Notes: generated by a model from the sequence alone, not told the origin. A DNA stretch of 64,000 bases from Williamsia herbipolensis (GCF_000964005.1 NZ_JXYP01000014.1:333102-397101), one strand, 5' to 3'; positions 26,668 through 36,102 are shown, numbered from the stretch's first letter. A program made the numbers and translations.

Positions 26668-28285
26668 CCGAGATCGAGTGCAGTCCGGTGGCCCCGTCGG
26701 GATCGGGGCGTGACTCGACCGCCGACTGCTGGCGACCCTCGCCGTCGATCGCACGCACCGTGAGAACGTGGTCGCCGGGCGCGGCGTCCCACTCCCAACT
26801 CCACAGCCGCCACGTGTCGACGAGGTCGGGTGCGCGCAGGGTCGCGGTGCGCCACGCGCCGTCGTCCACACGCACCTGTACGGCGTTGATGCCGCGCGGC
26901 TGCGCCCACGCCACACCGCCCACCATCACGCGGCCTGCGCGTACGTCGGCGAGGTCACGGGGCACGTCGATCCGGGAGCTCGTCTTGATGGGTCCCTTCT
27001 CCGACCACCCGCGCGTCGACCAGTAGGCCTTCGCCCGGTCGAACCGCGTGACCTCCAGCGAGGTCACCCATTTGGTCGCCGAGACGTACCCGTAGAGCCC
27101 CGGCACCACCAACCGCGCGGGGTATCCGTGTTCGACCGGGAGCGGAGCGCCGTTCATCGCCACGGCGAGGATCGAGTCACGGTCGTCGGTGAACGCCTCG
27201 ATGGGGGTGCCCGCGGTGAACCCGTCGGAGCTGCGTGAGAGCACCATGTCGGCGTCGGGCGACGGTCCGGCGCGGGCCAGCAGGTCCCGCACGCGGTACC
27301 CGGTCCACGTCGCGTTGCCGATCAGCGTCCCGCCGACCTCGTTCGACACGCAGGTGAGCGTGACCATCTTCTCGATGGCGGGCATGCGCCGCAGCTGAGC
27401 CATGTCGATCTCGAACTCGCGGTCGACCATGCCGTGGACGCGCAGAGACCATGCGCCGCTGGTGATCTGCGGCGGGGACAGCGCGGTGTCGATGCGGTAA
27501 AAGTCGCTGTTCGAGGTGATGAACGAGGGCAGCCCGTCGCCACCGTCGGCGGCGGTGTCGACCGAGTTCGTCGCGTCGGGCACCACGAAATCGGCGCGAT
27601 CGCGACCGACGTCGTTGAGACGGTGGTCGAGGGCGACGCCACCGACCCCGGCGATGACCGCGCCCGCGCCGGCCGTGCCGGCCCCGATGAGGAACGCACG
27701 TCGGTCGGTGGTGGGGACCGTCTGCGTGTGGACCGGTTCGTCGGTCGAGCCCCCGGGGGCGTCGGGGATCGGGTCGGGCGCCGGATCGAGGCGGCGGGCC
27801 ATCCACTGCAGGAACACGATCCCGGCGACCACGCCGACGACGGTCGGCACGAACCAGTCGGCACCACCTCCCGGTCGGGTGACCGCGGCGGCGACCCCGA
27901 GGATCCCGAACGCGGCGAACATCGCCGACCCCCAGGAGCGTGACCGACGTTCGATGACACCGGCGATCACCGCCAGGACGGCCACGATGATCCCGATACC
28001 GACCAACAGCGCGACCTTGTCTCCCGTGCCGAAGGTGCTGATCGCGAATTCGCGCACGCCCTTGGGCGTCAGATCGATGACCGCCGATCCGACCGCGTAG
28101 AGCGGTGAGGCCGCGCGATCGAACAGCGCCGCGACGAGTTGACCGACACCGATCGTCACCGCCGCCGCGACGACGCCGTTGAGTGCACGCAGGGCGATCA
28201 CGGCCCGCTCGGGGCCGCGGCGCGGGGTCGCCCTGTCGGGCGTGCCCGAGTCGGGTTCGTCGAGACGGTCGGGGGTGGTGGTCAC
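26654..28285 (-). CDS. membrane-anchored molybdopterin oxidoreductase, sulfite-oxidase family
   Basis: 543 residues. About four membrane helices (roughly 30-53, 91-110, 118-135, 143-160) precede a twin-arginine-like motif, TDRRAFLIGAG (194-203), and a further hydrophobic stretch. The Moco domain follows, with the presumed Mo-ligand Cys312 in LTCVSNEVGG, then a C-terminal Mo-co dimerisation domain (VQVRVDDGAWRTATL, VLTVRAIDGEG). The catalytic part should face the outside and be Tat-exported with bound cofactor. Substrate (sulfite, sulfoxide or another oxyanion) is unknown; no heme partner is adjacent. I chose GTG 28285, with GATACT 7 nt upstream, over an in-frame start 18 nt earlier. Confidence 0.8.
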   Translation of the reverse strand: MTTTPDRLDEPDSGTPDRATPRRGPERAVIALRALNGVVAAAVTIGVGQLVAALFDRAASPLYAVGSAVIDLTPKGVREFAISTFGTGDKVALLVGIGIIVAVLAVIAGVIERRSRSWGSAMFAAFGILGVAAAVTRPGGGADWFVPTVVGVVAGIVFLQWMARRLDPAPDPIPDAPGGSTDEPVHTQTVPTTDRRAFLIGAGTAGAGAVIAGVGGVALDHRLNDVGRDRADFVVPDATNSVDTAADGGDGLPSFITSNSDFYRIDTALSPPQITSGAWSLRVHGMVDREFEIDMAQLRRMPAIEKMVTLTCVSNEVGGTLIGNATWTGYRVRDLLARAGPSPDADMVLSRSSDGFTAGTPIEAFTDDRDSILAVAMNGAPLPVEHGYPARLVVPGLYGYVSATKWVTSLEVTRFDRAKAYWSTRGWSEKGPIKTSSRIDVPRDLADVRAGRVMVGGVAWAQPRGINAVQVRVDDGAWRTATLRAPDLVDTWRLWSWEWDAAPGDHVLTVRAIDGEGRQQSAVESRPDPDGATGLHSISVTVR

Positions 28286-28365
28286 CCGATCCAGTATCCA
28301 CACGGTCGGCGGCCACGCCTGCGTGGTTCCCGGGACCTGTCGGTACCCGCCCCTACGGTGGGACC

Positions 28366-29553
28366 ATGCGCATCCTGCACACCTCCGACTGGCACATCGG
28401 TCGGACCTTCCACGGCGTCGAGCTCCTCGACGATCAACGCCGTGCGCTGGCAGATCTCGCGCGACTGGTGGCCGACGAGCGCGTCGACGTCGTGGTGGTG
28501 GCGGGCGACGTCTACGACCGGTCGGTGCCCGGATCCGACGCCGTCGAGGTCTACGACGGGGCGCTGCAGGCGATGGCGGCCGCCGGCGCGACGCTCGTCG
28601 TCACCTCCGGCAACCACGACTCGCCGACCCGCCTCGGAGCGGGGTCGTCGTTCGCCGCGGCCGGTGGTCTGCACCTGCGGACCACCGTCGACGCCATCGA
28701 CGAGCCGGTGGTGCTGTCCGACGTCCACGGCGAGGTCGCGGTCTACGGCATCCCGTACCTCGAGCCGGACACCGTCCGTGACCGACTCGGGGTCCCGCAG
28801 GCGCGCAGCCACTCCGAGGTGCTCGCCGCGGCGATGGATCGCGTGCGCGGCCATCTGGCCGGGAGTCCGCGCCGCTCGGTGGTGCTCGCTCACGCGTTCG
28901 TGGTGGGTGCGGTCGCCACGGGGTCGGAGCGGTCCATCGCGGTCGGCGGCGTCGAGACGGTCCCGGTCGACACCTTCGACGGCGTCGACTACGTCGCGCT
29001 GGGCCACCTGCACTCCCCGCAGGTCGTGCGGGAGACCGTGCGCTACAGCGGTTCGCCACTGCCGTACTCGTTCGGCGAGCGCAGTCACACCAAGGCGGTG
29101 ACCATCATCGACCTGGGTGCAGACGGGGTCACCGACATCCGCACCGTCGAGCTGGCGCCGGTTCGTGGGCTGAGCTCACTGCGCGGCACCCTCGACGAGC
29201 TCCTCACCTCGCCGCAGCACGAGACCGCGCTCGAGCACTACGTCGAGGCGTCGCTCACCGACGCGGTCCGGCCCGTGGATGCGTTGCGCCGCCTGCGAAC
29301 CCGGTTCCCGCGCGTCGTTCACGTCGAGTGGGATCGCCCGCACTCCGCGGACGGCATCGACTACCGCAGCCGCGTGGTGAACAGGTCCGACACCGAGATC
29401 GTGCGCTCGTTCGTCAGCGACGTGCGCAGCGCCCCGACGCCCGGCGAGACAGCATTGCTCGATCTCGCGATCCGCGCCGTCGTCGGCGAACCCGAGTCCG
29501 ACCACCCGGTCGAGCTGACGCTGTTCGAGCTCGACCCCGGCCTCACCGCATGA
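28366..29553 (+). CDS. sbcD: SbcD (Mre11-type) nuclease subunit
   Basis: 395-residue exonuclease subunit of the SbcCD DNA-repair complex, which opens hairpins and trims blocked double-strand ends. All phosphoesterase motifs are intact: D-x-H in TSDWHIGR (Asp8, His10), VVVAGDVYDR, SGNHDSPTR, a histidine in LAHAFVV, and LGHLHSPQ. The C-terminal capping domain follows. The ATG at 28366 has TACGGT (28354-28359) 6 nt upstream and so looks leaderless; the frame opens further upstream, inside the divergent molybdoenzyme gene. It is coupled to sbcC by an ATGA overlap. Confidence 0.93.
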   Translation: MRILHTSDWHIGRTFHGVELLDDQRRALADLARLVADERVDVVVVAGDVYDRSVPGSDAVEVYDGALQAMAAAGATLVVTSGNHDSPTRLGAGSSFAAAGGLHLRTTVDAIDEPVVLSDVHGEVAVYGIPYLEPDTVRDRLGVPQARSHSEVLAAAMDRVRGHLAGSPRRSVVLAHAFVVGAVATGSERSIAVGGVETVPVDTFDGVDYVALGHLHSPQVVRETVRYSGSPLPYSFGERSHTKAVTIIDLGADGVTDIRTVELAPVRGLSSLRGTLDELLTSPQHETALEHYVEASLTDAVRPVDALRRLRTRFPRVVHVEWDRPHSADGIDYRSRVVNRSDTEIVRSFVSDVRSAPTPGETALLDLAIRAVVGEPESDHPVELTLFELDPGLTA

Positions 29554-32534
29554 GGCTGCACACCCTGCAGATGAGTGCTTTCGGCCCCTTCGCCGAGGAG
29601 GCCGCGGTCGATTTCGACGCCCTCGGGTGCGACGGGTTGTTCCTCCTGCACGGCCAGACCGGGGCGGGCAAGACCACCGTCCTCGACGCGGTCGCGTTCG
29701 CCCTGTTCGGACGCGTTCCGGGTGCACGGGACGAGGATCGGCGGCTGGTGTCCGATCATGCACCGGCCGGCGACATCCCCCTTGTCGTTCTCGAGGCCAC
29801 CATCGGCGGTCGACGTATGCGCGTGTCCCGGTCGCCCGAGCACCGCCGTCGGAAGAAGCGGGGGGAGGGGTTCACGACCGTGCCCGCCGCCGGGACGCTG
29901 GTGTGGCTCGACGGGTCCGGTCCGTCGCTGAGCCGCCTGAGCGACATCGGCGAGGTGATCTCCCGCATCCTCGGGATGAGCGCCGAGCAGTTCTTCCAGG
30001 TGGTTCTGCTGCCGCAGGGGGATTTCGCCCGCTTCCTACGCGCTGCCACCGACGACCGGGAGAAGTTGCTCGAGAAGCTGTTCGAGACCGATCGCTTCAA
30101 CGATCTCGAGGCGTGGCTGCGTGATCGGGCGCGATCGACCCGCGCCGAACGGAGGGATCGCGAACAGACCGTCGACCGGATCGCGGCGCAGATCGCCGGG
30201 CTCGTCGGCGACGAGCAACCGATGGAGGCCGATCCCGACTGGGCGCAGGCCCATCTCGAGGCCGCCCGCGTCGACGCGGCCGACGCCGCCGCCGCACTGC
30301 AGCGAGCCCGGGACTCCGCGCAGACCGCCGACGCCGCGCTCGCCGCCGACACCCGCACGCACGACCTGCAGTCGCGTGCCGCACTCGCCCGCACCCGCCT
30401 CGACGCGCTCGACAGCAGTCGCGAGCTCCTCGACTCCGCGCGCGACGCCCTCGACGCGGCACGGTGCGCCGAGCCGATCCGGCCCCTGATCGACGACCGC
30501 GACCGGGCCCACGCGCTCAGCGCGCGGGCACAGGCGTCGCTCGCCGACGCGACCCGATCACTGGTCGACCTCCCCGAGGGGGCGGGTCTGCTCGGCGAAC
30601 TCTCGTGGCCCCCGGCGCACTCCGACACCGCGACCATCGACGCCCACATCGATCGCTGGTCGGCCGAGTCGGGTCGGCTGGCCCCGATCGCCGAGCGTGC
30701 GCGGCGGCGACCGCAGATCGTGGCCACGATCGACGGGCTCGAGGCCGAGTCGGCGGCCGCGGTCGCGACCCTGGAGGAGATCGACCGCGAGTCGACGTCG
30801 CTGCCGGCCGCACTGGCGGCGGCGCAGGAGGCGGTCGACGCATCCCGGACGATGGGCTCCCGACTGCCCGGCCTGCGGGAGCGGCTGACCGCGGCGCGAT
30901 CGAGACACGCAGCGGCGCAACGTCTTCCCGCGCTCGACGAAGCGCTGACCCGTGCCCGTACCGCCGCGGCGGCGGCCCACGAGCGTCACCTCGCCACGCG
31001 GGAGCGACAGCTGACGCTGCAGCAACGCCGTATCGACGGGATGGCCGCCGAGCTCGCCGGGCGTCTGCGCGCGGGCGAGCACTGCGCGGTGTGCGGTGCC
31101 GTCGAGCACCCGGCTCCCGCGGTCGCGAGCGGCGCCCCGGTGTCGGAGGCGGAACAGATCGACGCGGACTACGCCGAGAAGCAGGCCGCCGACCGCCGCG
31201 CGGTCGCCGTCGATCGACTCGCGACGGCCGAACGGGAACGTGCGGTGGTGGCCGAGGCCTGTCGCGGTGTGACGATCGAGGACGCCGCAGCCGAGGTGGT
31301 CCGGCTCGCCGACGAGGCGGACACCATCGAGACGATCGCCGCGGCCCTCGACGCCCGCATCGCCGCCGCCGATGAGATCGCCTCGTGCGTCGATGATCTC
31401 CGCTCACGCGCCGCCGCGACACGCGAGGCGCAGGCCGGTCGCCGCGAACGCATCGCGACCCTGGGCGCCGACCTCGCCGATCTCGACGCGGAGGTGTCGG
31501 CGGCGACCGACGGCACCGGGACGGTGCACGAGCGTCGCGACCACCTCGCAGCCCTGTGTCGGTCGTCGACCGCGCTGCGGGACGCACGCGTCGCCGCCGA
31601 GCACGCCGACGCCCGGGCGCGGGAGATCACCCGGCGGATCGAGACCCTCGCCGCCGAGGCCGGATTCGTCGACGTCGCGCAGGCCTGTGCGGCCCTGGCC
31701 GATCCGGCGACGGTCACCTCCTGGGACGAGCAGATCCGACAGGCGTCCGCGATCCGCGCGGCCGCGGTGGCGACCCTCGACGACCCGGAGGTGGCCGCGG
31801 CCGCCGCCGGGGACCCCGTCGACCTCGCTCACCGCGCACGGGACCACGAAGCGAGCGCGACGGCACTCGACGCGGCCACGCATCGACACTCGCGCGCCGC
31901 CGACCGCTTCGCCCGACTGCAGGACCTCGCGGCGGGGTACTGGTCGGCGCTGTCGGTGCTCGCTCCGGTGCTCGAACGCGACCGCGAGGTGCAGGGGCTG
32001 GCCGATCTGGTCGCCGGGCGGGGACAGAACTCCCGCCAGATGTCGCTTCGCTCCTACGTGCTGGCGGCCCGACTCGAGGAGGTGCTGGTCGCGGCGTCGA
32101 CACGACTGCGCGAGATGTCCTCGGGGCGGTACGAATTCGCCCACACCGACGCGGCGGCATCGCGCGGACGACGCAGCGGTCTCGGGATCGAGGTGCGCGA
32201 CGAGTACACCGGCGCGGTACGCCCCGCCACGACACTGTCGGGCGGGGAGACGTTCTTCGCATCCCTGGCGCTCGCGTTGGGCCTCGCCGACGTCGTGTCA
32301 GCGGAGTCCGGTGGTCGCGTCCTCGACACCATGTTCATCGACGAGGGCTTCGGCACCCTCGACCCCGAGGCGCTCGATCTCGTGATGCGCGTGCTCGACG
32401 ACCTCCGTTCCGGGGGGCGGGTGGTCGGTGTCGTGAGTCACGTCGACGAGATGAAGGCGCGGATACCCGCGCAACTCCACGTGATCCGCGCCGAGGCCGG
32501 TTCCCGTCTGGCCATGGTGGGCGCGGCGGTCTGA
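29550..32534 (+). CDS. sbcC: SbcC (Rad50-type) ATPase subunit
   Basis: 994-residue SMC-like ATPase partner of SbcD. Walker A LHGQTGAGKTT lies near residues 33-43; then come long Ala/Arg/Asp/Glu-rich coiled coils with a zinc hook C-A-V-C (Cys512-Cys515, GEHCAVCGAVEHPAPA) midway; then signature LSGGETFFASLALALGL and Walker B DTMFIDEGFGTLDPEALD. FQVVLLPQGDFARFL is the family Q-loop. It starts inside the sbcD stop (ATGA). Length and order are normal for the family. Mycobacteria have a related pair at this map position, as I recall. Confidence 0.93.
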   Translation: MRLHTLQMSAFGPFAEEAAVDFDALGCDGLFLLHGQTGAGKTTVLDAVAFALFGRVPGARDEDRRLVSDHAPAGDIPLVVLEATIGGRRMRVSRSPEHRRRKKRGEGFTTVPAAGTLVWLDGSGPSLSRLSDIGEVISRILGMSAEQFFQVVLLPQGDFARFLRAATDDREKLLEKLFETDRFNDLEAWLRDRARSTRAERRDREQTVDRIAAQIAGLVGDEQPMEADPDWAQAHLEAARVDAADAAAALQRARDSAQTADAALAADTRTHDLQSRAALARTRLDALDSSRELLDSARDALDAARCAEPIRPLIDDRDRAHALSARAQASLADATRSLVDLPEGAGLLGELSWPPAHSDTATIDAHIDRWSAESGRLAPIAERARRRPQIVATIDGLEAESAAAVATLEEIDRESTSLPAALAAAQEAVDASRTMGSRLPGLRERLTAARSRHAAAQRLPALDEALTRARTAAAAAHERHLATRERQLTLQQRRIDGMAAELAGRLRAGEHCAVCGAVEHPAPAVASGAPVSEAEQIDADYAEKQAADRRAVAVDRLATAERERAVVAEACRGVTIEDAAAEVVRLADEADTIETIAAALDARIAAADEIASCVDDLRSRAAATREAQAGRRERIATLGADLADLDAEVSAATDGTGTVHERRDHLAALCRSSTALRDARVAAEHADARAREITRRIETLAAEAGFVDVAQACAALADPATVTSWDEQIRQASAIRAAAVATLDDPEVAAAAAGDPVDLAHRARDHEASATALDAATHRHSRAADRFARLQDLAAGYWSALSVLAPVLERDREVQGLADLVAGRGQNSRQMSLRSYVLAARLEEVLVAASTRLREMSSGRYEFAHTDAAASRGRRSGLGIEVRDEYTGAVRPATTLSGGETFFASLALALGLADVVSAESGGRVLDTMFIDEGFGTLDPEALDLVMRVLDDLRSGGRVVGVVSHVDEMKARIPAQLHVIRAEAGSRLAMVGAAV

Positions 32535-32562
32535 CCCGTCGTCGCACTCCCCACCACCGACT

Positions 32563-32592
32563 TTGGGGGCGGGGTCGCCGGTGCGATAGTCT
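32563..32592 (+). promoter_or_regulatory. tRNA-Arg promoter
   Basis: TTGGGG at 32563-32568, an 18-bp spacer and TAGTCT at 32587-32592. The predicted start is about 10 nt before the tRNA 5' end. Confidence 0.6.
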
Positions 32593-32608
32593 TTCCCTCG
32601 CCCATCGA

Positions 32609-32684
32609 GCCCCCGTAGCTCAGGGGATAGAGCGTCCGCCTCCGGAGCGGAAGGCCGCAGGTTCGAATCCTGCCGGGGGCACCA
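32609..32684 (+). tRNA. tRNA-Arg (anticodon CCG)
   Basis: 76-nt cloverleaf with the CCA end encoded. The acceptor stem is GCCCCCG (32609-32615) with CGGGGGC (32674-32680), then discriminator A and CCA. The anticodon stem TCCGC/GCGGA (32635-32639, 32647-32651) encloses the loop CTCCGGA with anticodon CCG at 32642-32644. The T-loop GGTTCGAATCC is canonical. It reads CGG codons, which are frequent in this genome. Confidence 0.97.
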
Positions 32685-32732
32685 CACATCTCTCGCCCTG
32701 CGGTCGTATGCCGGCGAATCTAGGCTCGTCCC

Positions 32733-34025
32733 ATGAGAATGCTGCTGTCCTTCTACGGCAGTCGAGGTGACGTGCAGCCGGGCCTGTGCCTGGGACTCGA
32801 ACTCCTCCGCCGCGGCCACGACGTCGAGATGGCGTTGCCCCCCAATTACGTCGCCGACGCCGCGGGCATGGGCCTACGGGCCCACCCGGTGGGACTCGAC
32901 AGCGAGTCGTACTGGGAGTCCGACCGCGCGCGGCGCATCCTGTCGACCGGCAATCCCGTCACGAAATTCCGTCTGGCGCAGGCGCAGGTCCGCGAGGGGT
33001 TCGCCCGATTCGACGCCGACCTCGTGGCACTCGTGCGCGACCTGGCGGACAGCAAGGCCCTCGACGGTCTCATCAGCGGACCGCTGGGCCAGGACCGCGT
33101 CGCCGATCTCGCCGAGTACCTCGACGTCGAGATGGCCACGGTGCGACTGTGTGCGATGTCGGAGAACGGTGCGATCTGTGCCGTCCCGACCCGTCACCGG
33201 CTGCCGCCGGTGGTGAACCGGGCGTCGTGGCGTCTGGTGGACACCCTCACGTGGACCTTCTCACGGTCGTCGCAGAACCGGTTCCGTGCGTCGCTGGGGC
33301 TGCCGGCGGCGTCGCAGTCGATGCCCGAGCGCCTGCGGCGGTCGAACACGCTGCAGATTCAGGCCTACGACGCCGCGCTGTTCCCGGGCCTGGCCGCGGA
33401 ATGGGACGACCGCAAACCCGTCGTCGGCTTCTTTGACCTCCCGGCCGGCAGGCGCCCTGCCGGCGACACCCCGTCGGGCGACGACGGTCTCGACGGCTGG
33501 CTGAACGGGGGAGCGCCGCCGGTGCTGATCGCCTTCGGCAGTGCGCCCGTCGGCGACCCCGAGGCGGTACACCGTGCCGTCGCCGAGGCCACACGCCGGG
33601 AGGGGGTGCGCGCGCTGGTGGGTGTCGCTGGCCGACCCGTCGGCGTCGATCCCGACAACCCGCACCTCTTCGTCGCCGGCCGGCTCGACCATCCCACCGT
33701 GCTGCCCCGACTCGCCGCCGCGGTGCATCACGGCGGTGCGGGCACCACCGCGGCCACCCTGCGTGCGGGCCTGCCGACGATGGTCTGCGCGGCCGGCGCC
33801 GACCAGGCCCACTGGGGTGCACAGATCACCCGGCTCGGTGTGGGGACGGCGACCAGGCTGTCGGGGCTCGACGCCGACACACTGGCCGCGGGGCTGCGGG
33901 TGCTGGCCGATCCGGCCACGGTGGGGCGCGCACGCGCTCTCCGCACGCAACTGACCGCACCGACCGTCGCGGTGAACGATGCCGCGAAACGCATCGAGTC
34001 GGCGTTCACCCGCATCGCGGTGTGA
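32733..34025 (+). CDS. GT1-family glycosyltransferase (MGT/UGT type)
   Basis: 430-residue GT-B glycosyltransferase. The N-terminal acceptor domain opens MRMLLSFYGSRGDVQPGLCLGLELLRRGHDV, typical of natural-product and sterol glucosyltransferases. The C-terminal donor site is AAVHHGGAGTTAATLRAGLP (His333 to Thr338), followed by DQAHWGAQ. Members transfer UDP- or dTDP-sugars to lipids, phenolics or antibiotics; the acceptor cannot be told. The ATG at 32733 has TAGGCT (32721-32726) 6 nt upstream (leaderless). It stands alone just after the tRNA and converges on the methyltransferase gene with a hairpin between. Confidence 0.85.
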   Translation: MRMLLSFYGSRGDVQPGLCLGLELLRRGHDVEMALPPNYVADAAGMGLRAHPVGLDSESYWESDRARRILSTGNPVTKFRLAQAQVREGFARFDADLVALVRDLADSKALDGLISGPLGQDRVADLAEYLDVEMATVRLCAMSENGAICAVPTRHRLPPVVNRASWRLVDTLTWTFSRSSQNRFRASLGLPAASQSMPERLRRSNTLQIQAYDAALFPGLAAEWDDRKPVVGFFDLPAGRRPAGDTPSGDDGLDGWLNGGAPPVLIAFGSAPVGDPEAVHRAVAEATRREGVRALVGVAGRPVGVDPDNPHLFVAGRLDHPTVLPRLAAAVHHGGAGTTAATLRAGLPTMVCAAGADQAHWGAQITRLGVGTATRLSGLDADTLAAGLRVLADPATVGRARALRTQLTAPTVAVNDAAKRIESAFTRIAV

Positions 34026-34055
34026 GACGCCGACTCGATGGTCGCGCTGTTCTCG

Positions 34056-34071
34056 GGCGGTTCTCACCGCC
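34056..34071. terminator. hairpin between convergent glycosyltransferase and methyltransferase genes
   Basis: GGCGGT (34056-34061), loop TCTC, ACCGCC (34066-34071). A 6-bp GC stem in the 52-bp gap between two convergent stops, without a T-tract. Confidence 0.55.
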
Positions 34072-34077
34072 GGGTGA

Positions 34078-34947
34078 TCACCCCTTGACGCAGGTGAACT
34101 GCATGACGTCGATCATGTCCTTGCGGAACGACGCGGCGCAGCCGCTCAAGTACTTGACGTAGGTGTTGTAGTTCGCGCGGCCGCACAGGGCGATGGCCTC
34201 GTCGCGGTGCTCGCCGAGAGCCTTGCTCCACGCGTCGAGGGTGCGCGCGTAGTGCAACTGCAGCGGCTGGATCTTCTCGACGGTGAAACCGGCGGCGGTG
34301 GCGCCGTCGGTGACCTGCTTGGGCAGCGGGAGCTGTCCGCCGGGGAAGATCTCGGTCGCGATGAAGCGCAGGAACGCGAAATCGTCCTTGCTGATCTTGT
34401 TGCCGGTCTCGTGGTGGTGCGAGAGGCCGTAGGCGGTGATGGTGTGGAGCAGCATCTTGCCGTCGTCGGGCAGCGCGTTGTACGCGAAGTTGAAGAACTG
34501 CTCGTAGCGCTCGAAACGGAAGTGCTCGAACGCGCCGATGCTGACGATGCGGTCGACCTTGCCGTCGAACTCCTCCCAGCCCTGCAGGCGGATGTCGCCC
34601 GAGAGACCGGTCTCGGCGGCCTTGGCCTCGACGAGCTTCTTGACGTGGCCGTACTGGTTCTTGCTCAGCGTCAGGCCGATCACGTTGACGCCGTACTTCT
34701 CCATGGCGCGCAGCGCGGTGGCACCCCAGCCGCAGCCGACGTCGAGGAGGGTCATCCCGGGCTCGAGGCCCAGCTTGCCCAGCGACAGGTCGATCTTCGC
34801 GAGCTGTGCCTCGTTCAGCGACATGTCCTCGCGCTCGAAGTACGCACAGCTGTAGGTGCGGGACTCGTCGAGGAAGAGGGCGAAGAAATCGTCGCTCAGG
34901 TCGTAGTGGGCCTGAACGTCCTCGAAGAACGGTGTTTCAGTGGTCAC
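34078..34947 (-). CDS. cyclopropane-fatty-acid/mycolic-acid methyltransferase family protein
   Basis: 289-residue S-adenosylmethionine methyltransferase of the CmaA/MmaA/CFA synthase family. The SAM site is LLDVGCGWGATA (residues 68-79), followed by GLTLSKNQ, the GWEEFDGKVDRIVSIGAFEHF segment lining the active site, and the C-terminal HYARTLDAWSKAL typical of the family. N-terminal FFEDVQAHYDLSDDFFALFL and RTYSCAYFE match mycolic-acid enzymes. It probably modifies double bonds in mycolic or other long-chain acyl groups; the product (cyclopropane, methyl or hydroxyl) cannot be told. The GTG at 34947, with AGAGG upstream, is preferred to a start nine codons earlier. HadAB lies just upstream on the same strand. 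Confidence 0.85.
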   Translation of the reverse strand: MTTETPFFEDVQAHYDLSDDFFALFLDESRTYSCAYFEREDMSLNEAQLAKIDLSLGKLGLEPGMTLLDVGCGWGATALRAMEKYGVNVIGLTLSKNQYGHVKKLVEAKAAETGLSGDIRLQGWEEFDGKVDRIVSIGAFEHFRFERYEQFFNFAYNALPDDGKMLLHTITAYGLSHHHETGNKISKDDFAFLRFIATEIFPGGQLPLPKQVTDGATAAGFTVEKIQPLQLHYARTLDAWSKALGEHRDEAIALCGRANYNTYVKYLSGCAASFRKDMIDVMQFTCVKG

Positions 34948-35062
34948 AGGTGAACCTCTTTCGTGTGCTCGCACCAGCGAGGAGCCAGTGGTCGTGTGGT
35001 GCCCACACTTCGGTGGGCTCGATCGGTGATTGCGCGCCGGCGTGATGACACCGGCGCCGCGG

Positions 35063-36082
35063 TCATCTCAGCGCCACCGTGGCGGTTGCGCGACCGAAGA
35101 TCCGCTTGCCCCGGAAGGTCGCACCGAGCGCGATCGTAGCCGTCCTCGCCTCGTCGTCCAGCGATTTGACGCGTCCAGTGTATTCGACCTCGGCGGGGGC
35201 ATCCTCGGCGACGTAGGCGATTCCGGTGAACCGCACACGATAATCGCGAACGGCTGTCGGATCTCCCACCCACCCGGTGACGAACGACGATCCGATGCCC
35301 ATCGTCAGCATCCCGTGCGCGGCGCAGGTGTCGAGTCCCACGACACCCGCTGCCCGCTCGCTCCAGTGGATGGGGTTCCAGTCGGCGGAGATGCCCGCGT
35401 AGTTCACCAGGTCACCGCGGCGGAGGGTCACGGTCTTCGGCGGCAGCACATCGCCCACGGAGACATCCTCGAACCGCGGCACGGCTGCGTCGAGATCGTG
35501 GTCCCAGGTGCCGATCGGTGGGGTGGGAACCCCGTCGATCTCCTGCCAGCCGGTCGTCGTGGGCGGCGAGAAGTCGCCCATCATCACATCGGAGAGCGCG
35601 GCGGCGAGTTCGGGTTCGGCGTGCGCACCGCGCCGACCCGCCGCGGTGGTCAGGAGCGTGGCGACGAGCTCGCCACTGTCGTTGATCAGCAGCCCCTCGA
35701 CGATGATCGTGTCGCCGCCGGCCTTCTGACGGATGGGCGTCAGTCCCATGGTCAGCGAGAGACGGTCGCCGGCGTGCATGGGCCGGTGGTAGGTGAACAC
35801 CTGGTCGGTCTGGACGAACGCGCTGGTGTCGTACTCGAGCAGCACGTTGTCGAGCAGCCAGTTCAGACCGCTGCCGGCGAGGCGGGCGGTGAAGGTCAGG
35901 GGCGCGACCAGGCCGCTGTGTCCGCGGTCGGCGGCGGCCTTCTCGTCCCAGTGGACGATGTGGCCGTCCTTCATCGAGCGGGCGAACTCCCGGATCTCCT
36001 CGCGACCGATCTGATAGTGGTCGTCGGGCCGGTAGTACTGCGTCCAGTCACGATCTTCGGAGCTGACGTCCTCGGGCTTCAC
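35063..36082 (-). CDS. fused (3R)-hydroxyacyl-ACP dehydratase HadA/HadB
   Basis: 339-residue double-hotdog dehydratase of the type II fatty-acid synthase that elongates meromycolate chains. The N-terminal half (about 1-150) matches HadA-like MaoC_N domains (GLVAPLTFTARLAG, TYHRPMHAGDRLSL); the C-terminal half (about 205-339) is HadB-like with the hydratase motif around Asp234 and His239 (GISADWNPIHWSE). In M. tuberculosis HadA and HadB are separate chains; a fused form occurs in related genera, as I recall. The GTG at 36082 follows AGAGGAGA. The neighbouring methyltransferase fits a mycolic-acid context. The N-terminal half lacks an obvious catalytic dyad, as expected for HadA. Confidence 0.82.
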   Translation of the reverse strand: MKPEDVSSEDRDWTQYYRPDDHYQIGREEIREFARSMKDGHIVHWDEKAAADRGHSGLVAPLTFTARLAGSGLNWLLDNVLLEYDTSAFVQTDQVFTYHRPMHAGDRLSLTMGLTPIRQKAGGDTIIVEGLLINDSGELVATLLTTAAGRRGAHAEPELAAALSDVMMGDFSPPTTTGWQEIDGVPTPPIGTWDHDLDAAVPRFEDVSVGDVLPPKTVTLRRGDLVNYAGISADWNPIHWSERAAGVVGLDTCAAHGMLTMGIGSSFVTGWVGDPTAVRDYRVRFTGIAYVAEDAPAEVEYTGRVKSLDDEARTATIALGATFRGKRIFGRATATVALR

Positions 36083-36102
36083 GATCTCCTCTGTGGGTGG
36101 CG

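Noticed and set aside
24175..26916. Long antisense open frame (about 913 codons) over the MFS and TetR genes
   Set aside because: Same high-GC shadow effect; composition is Arg/Gly/Asp/His-rich with no motif, while the sense frames encode clear families.
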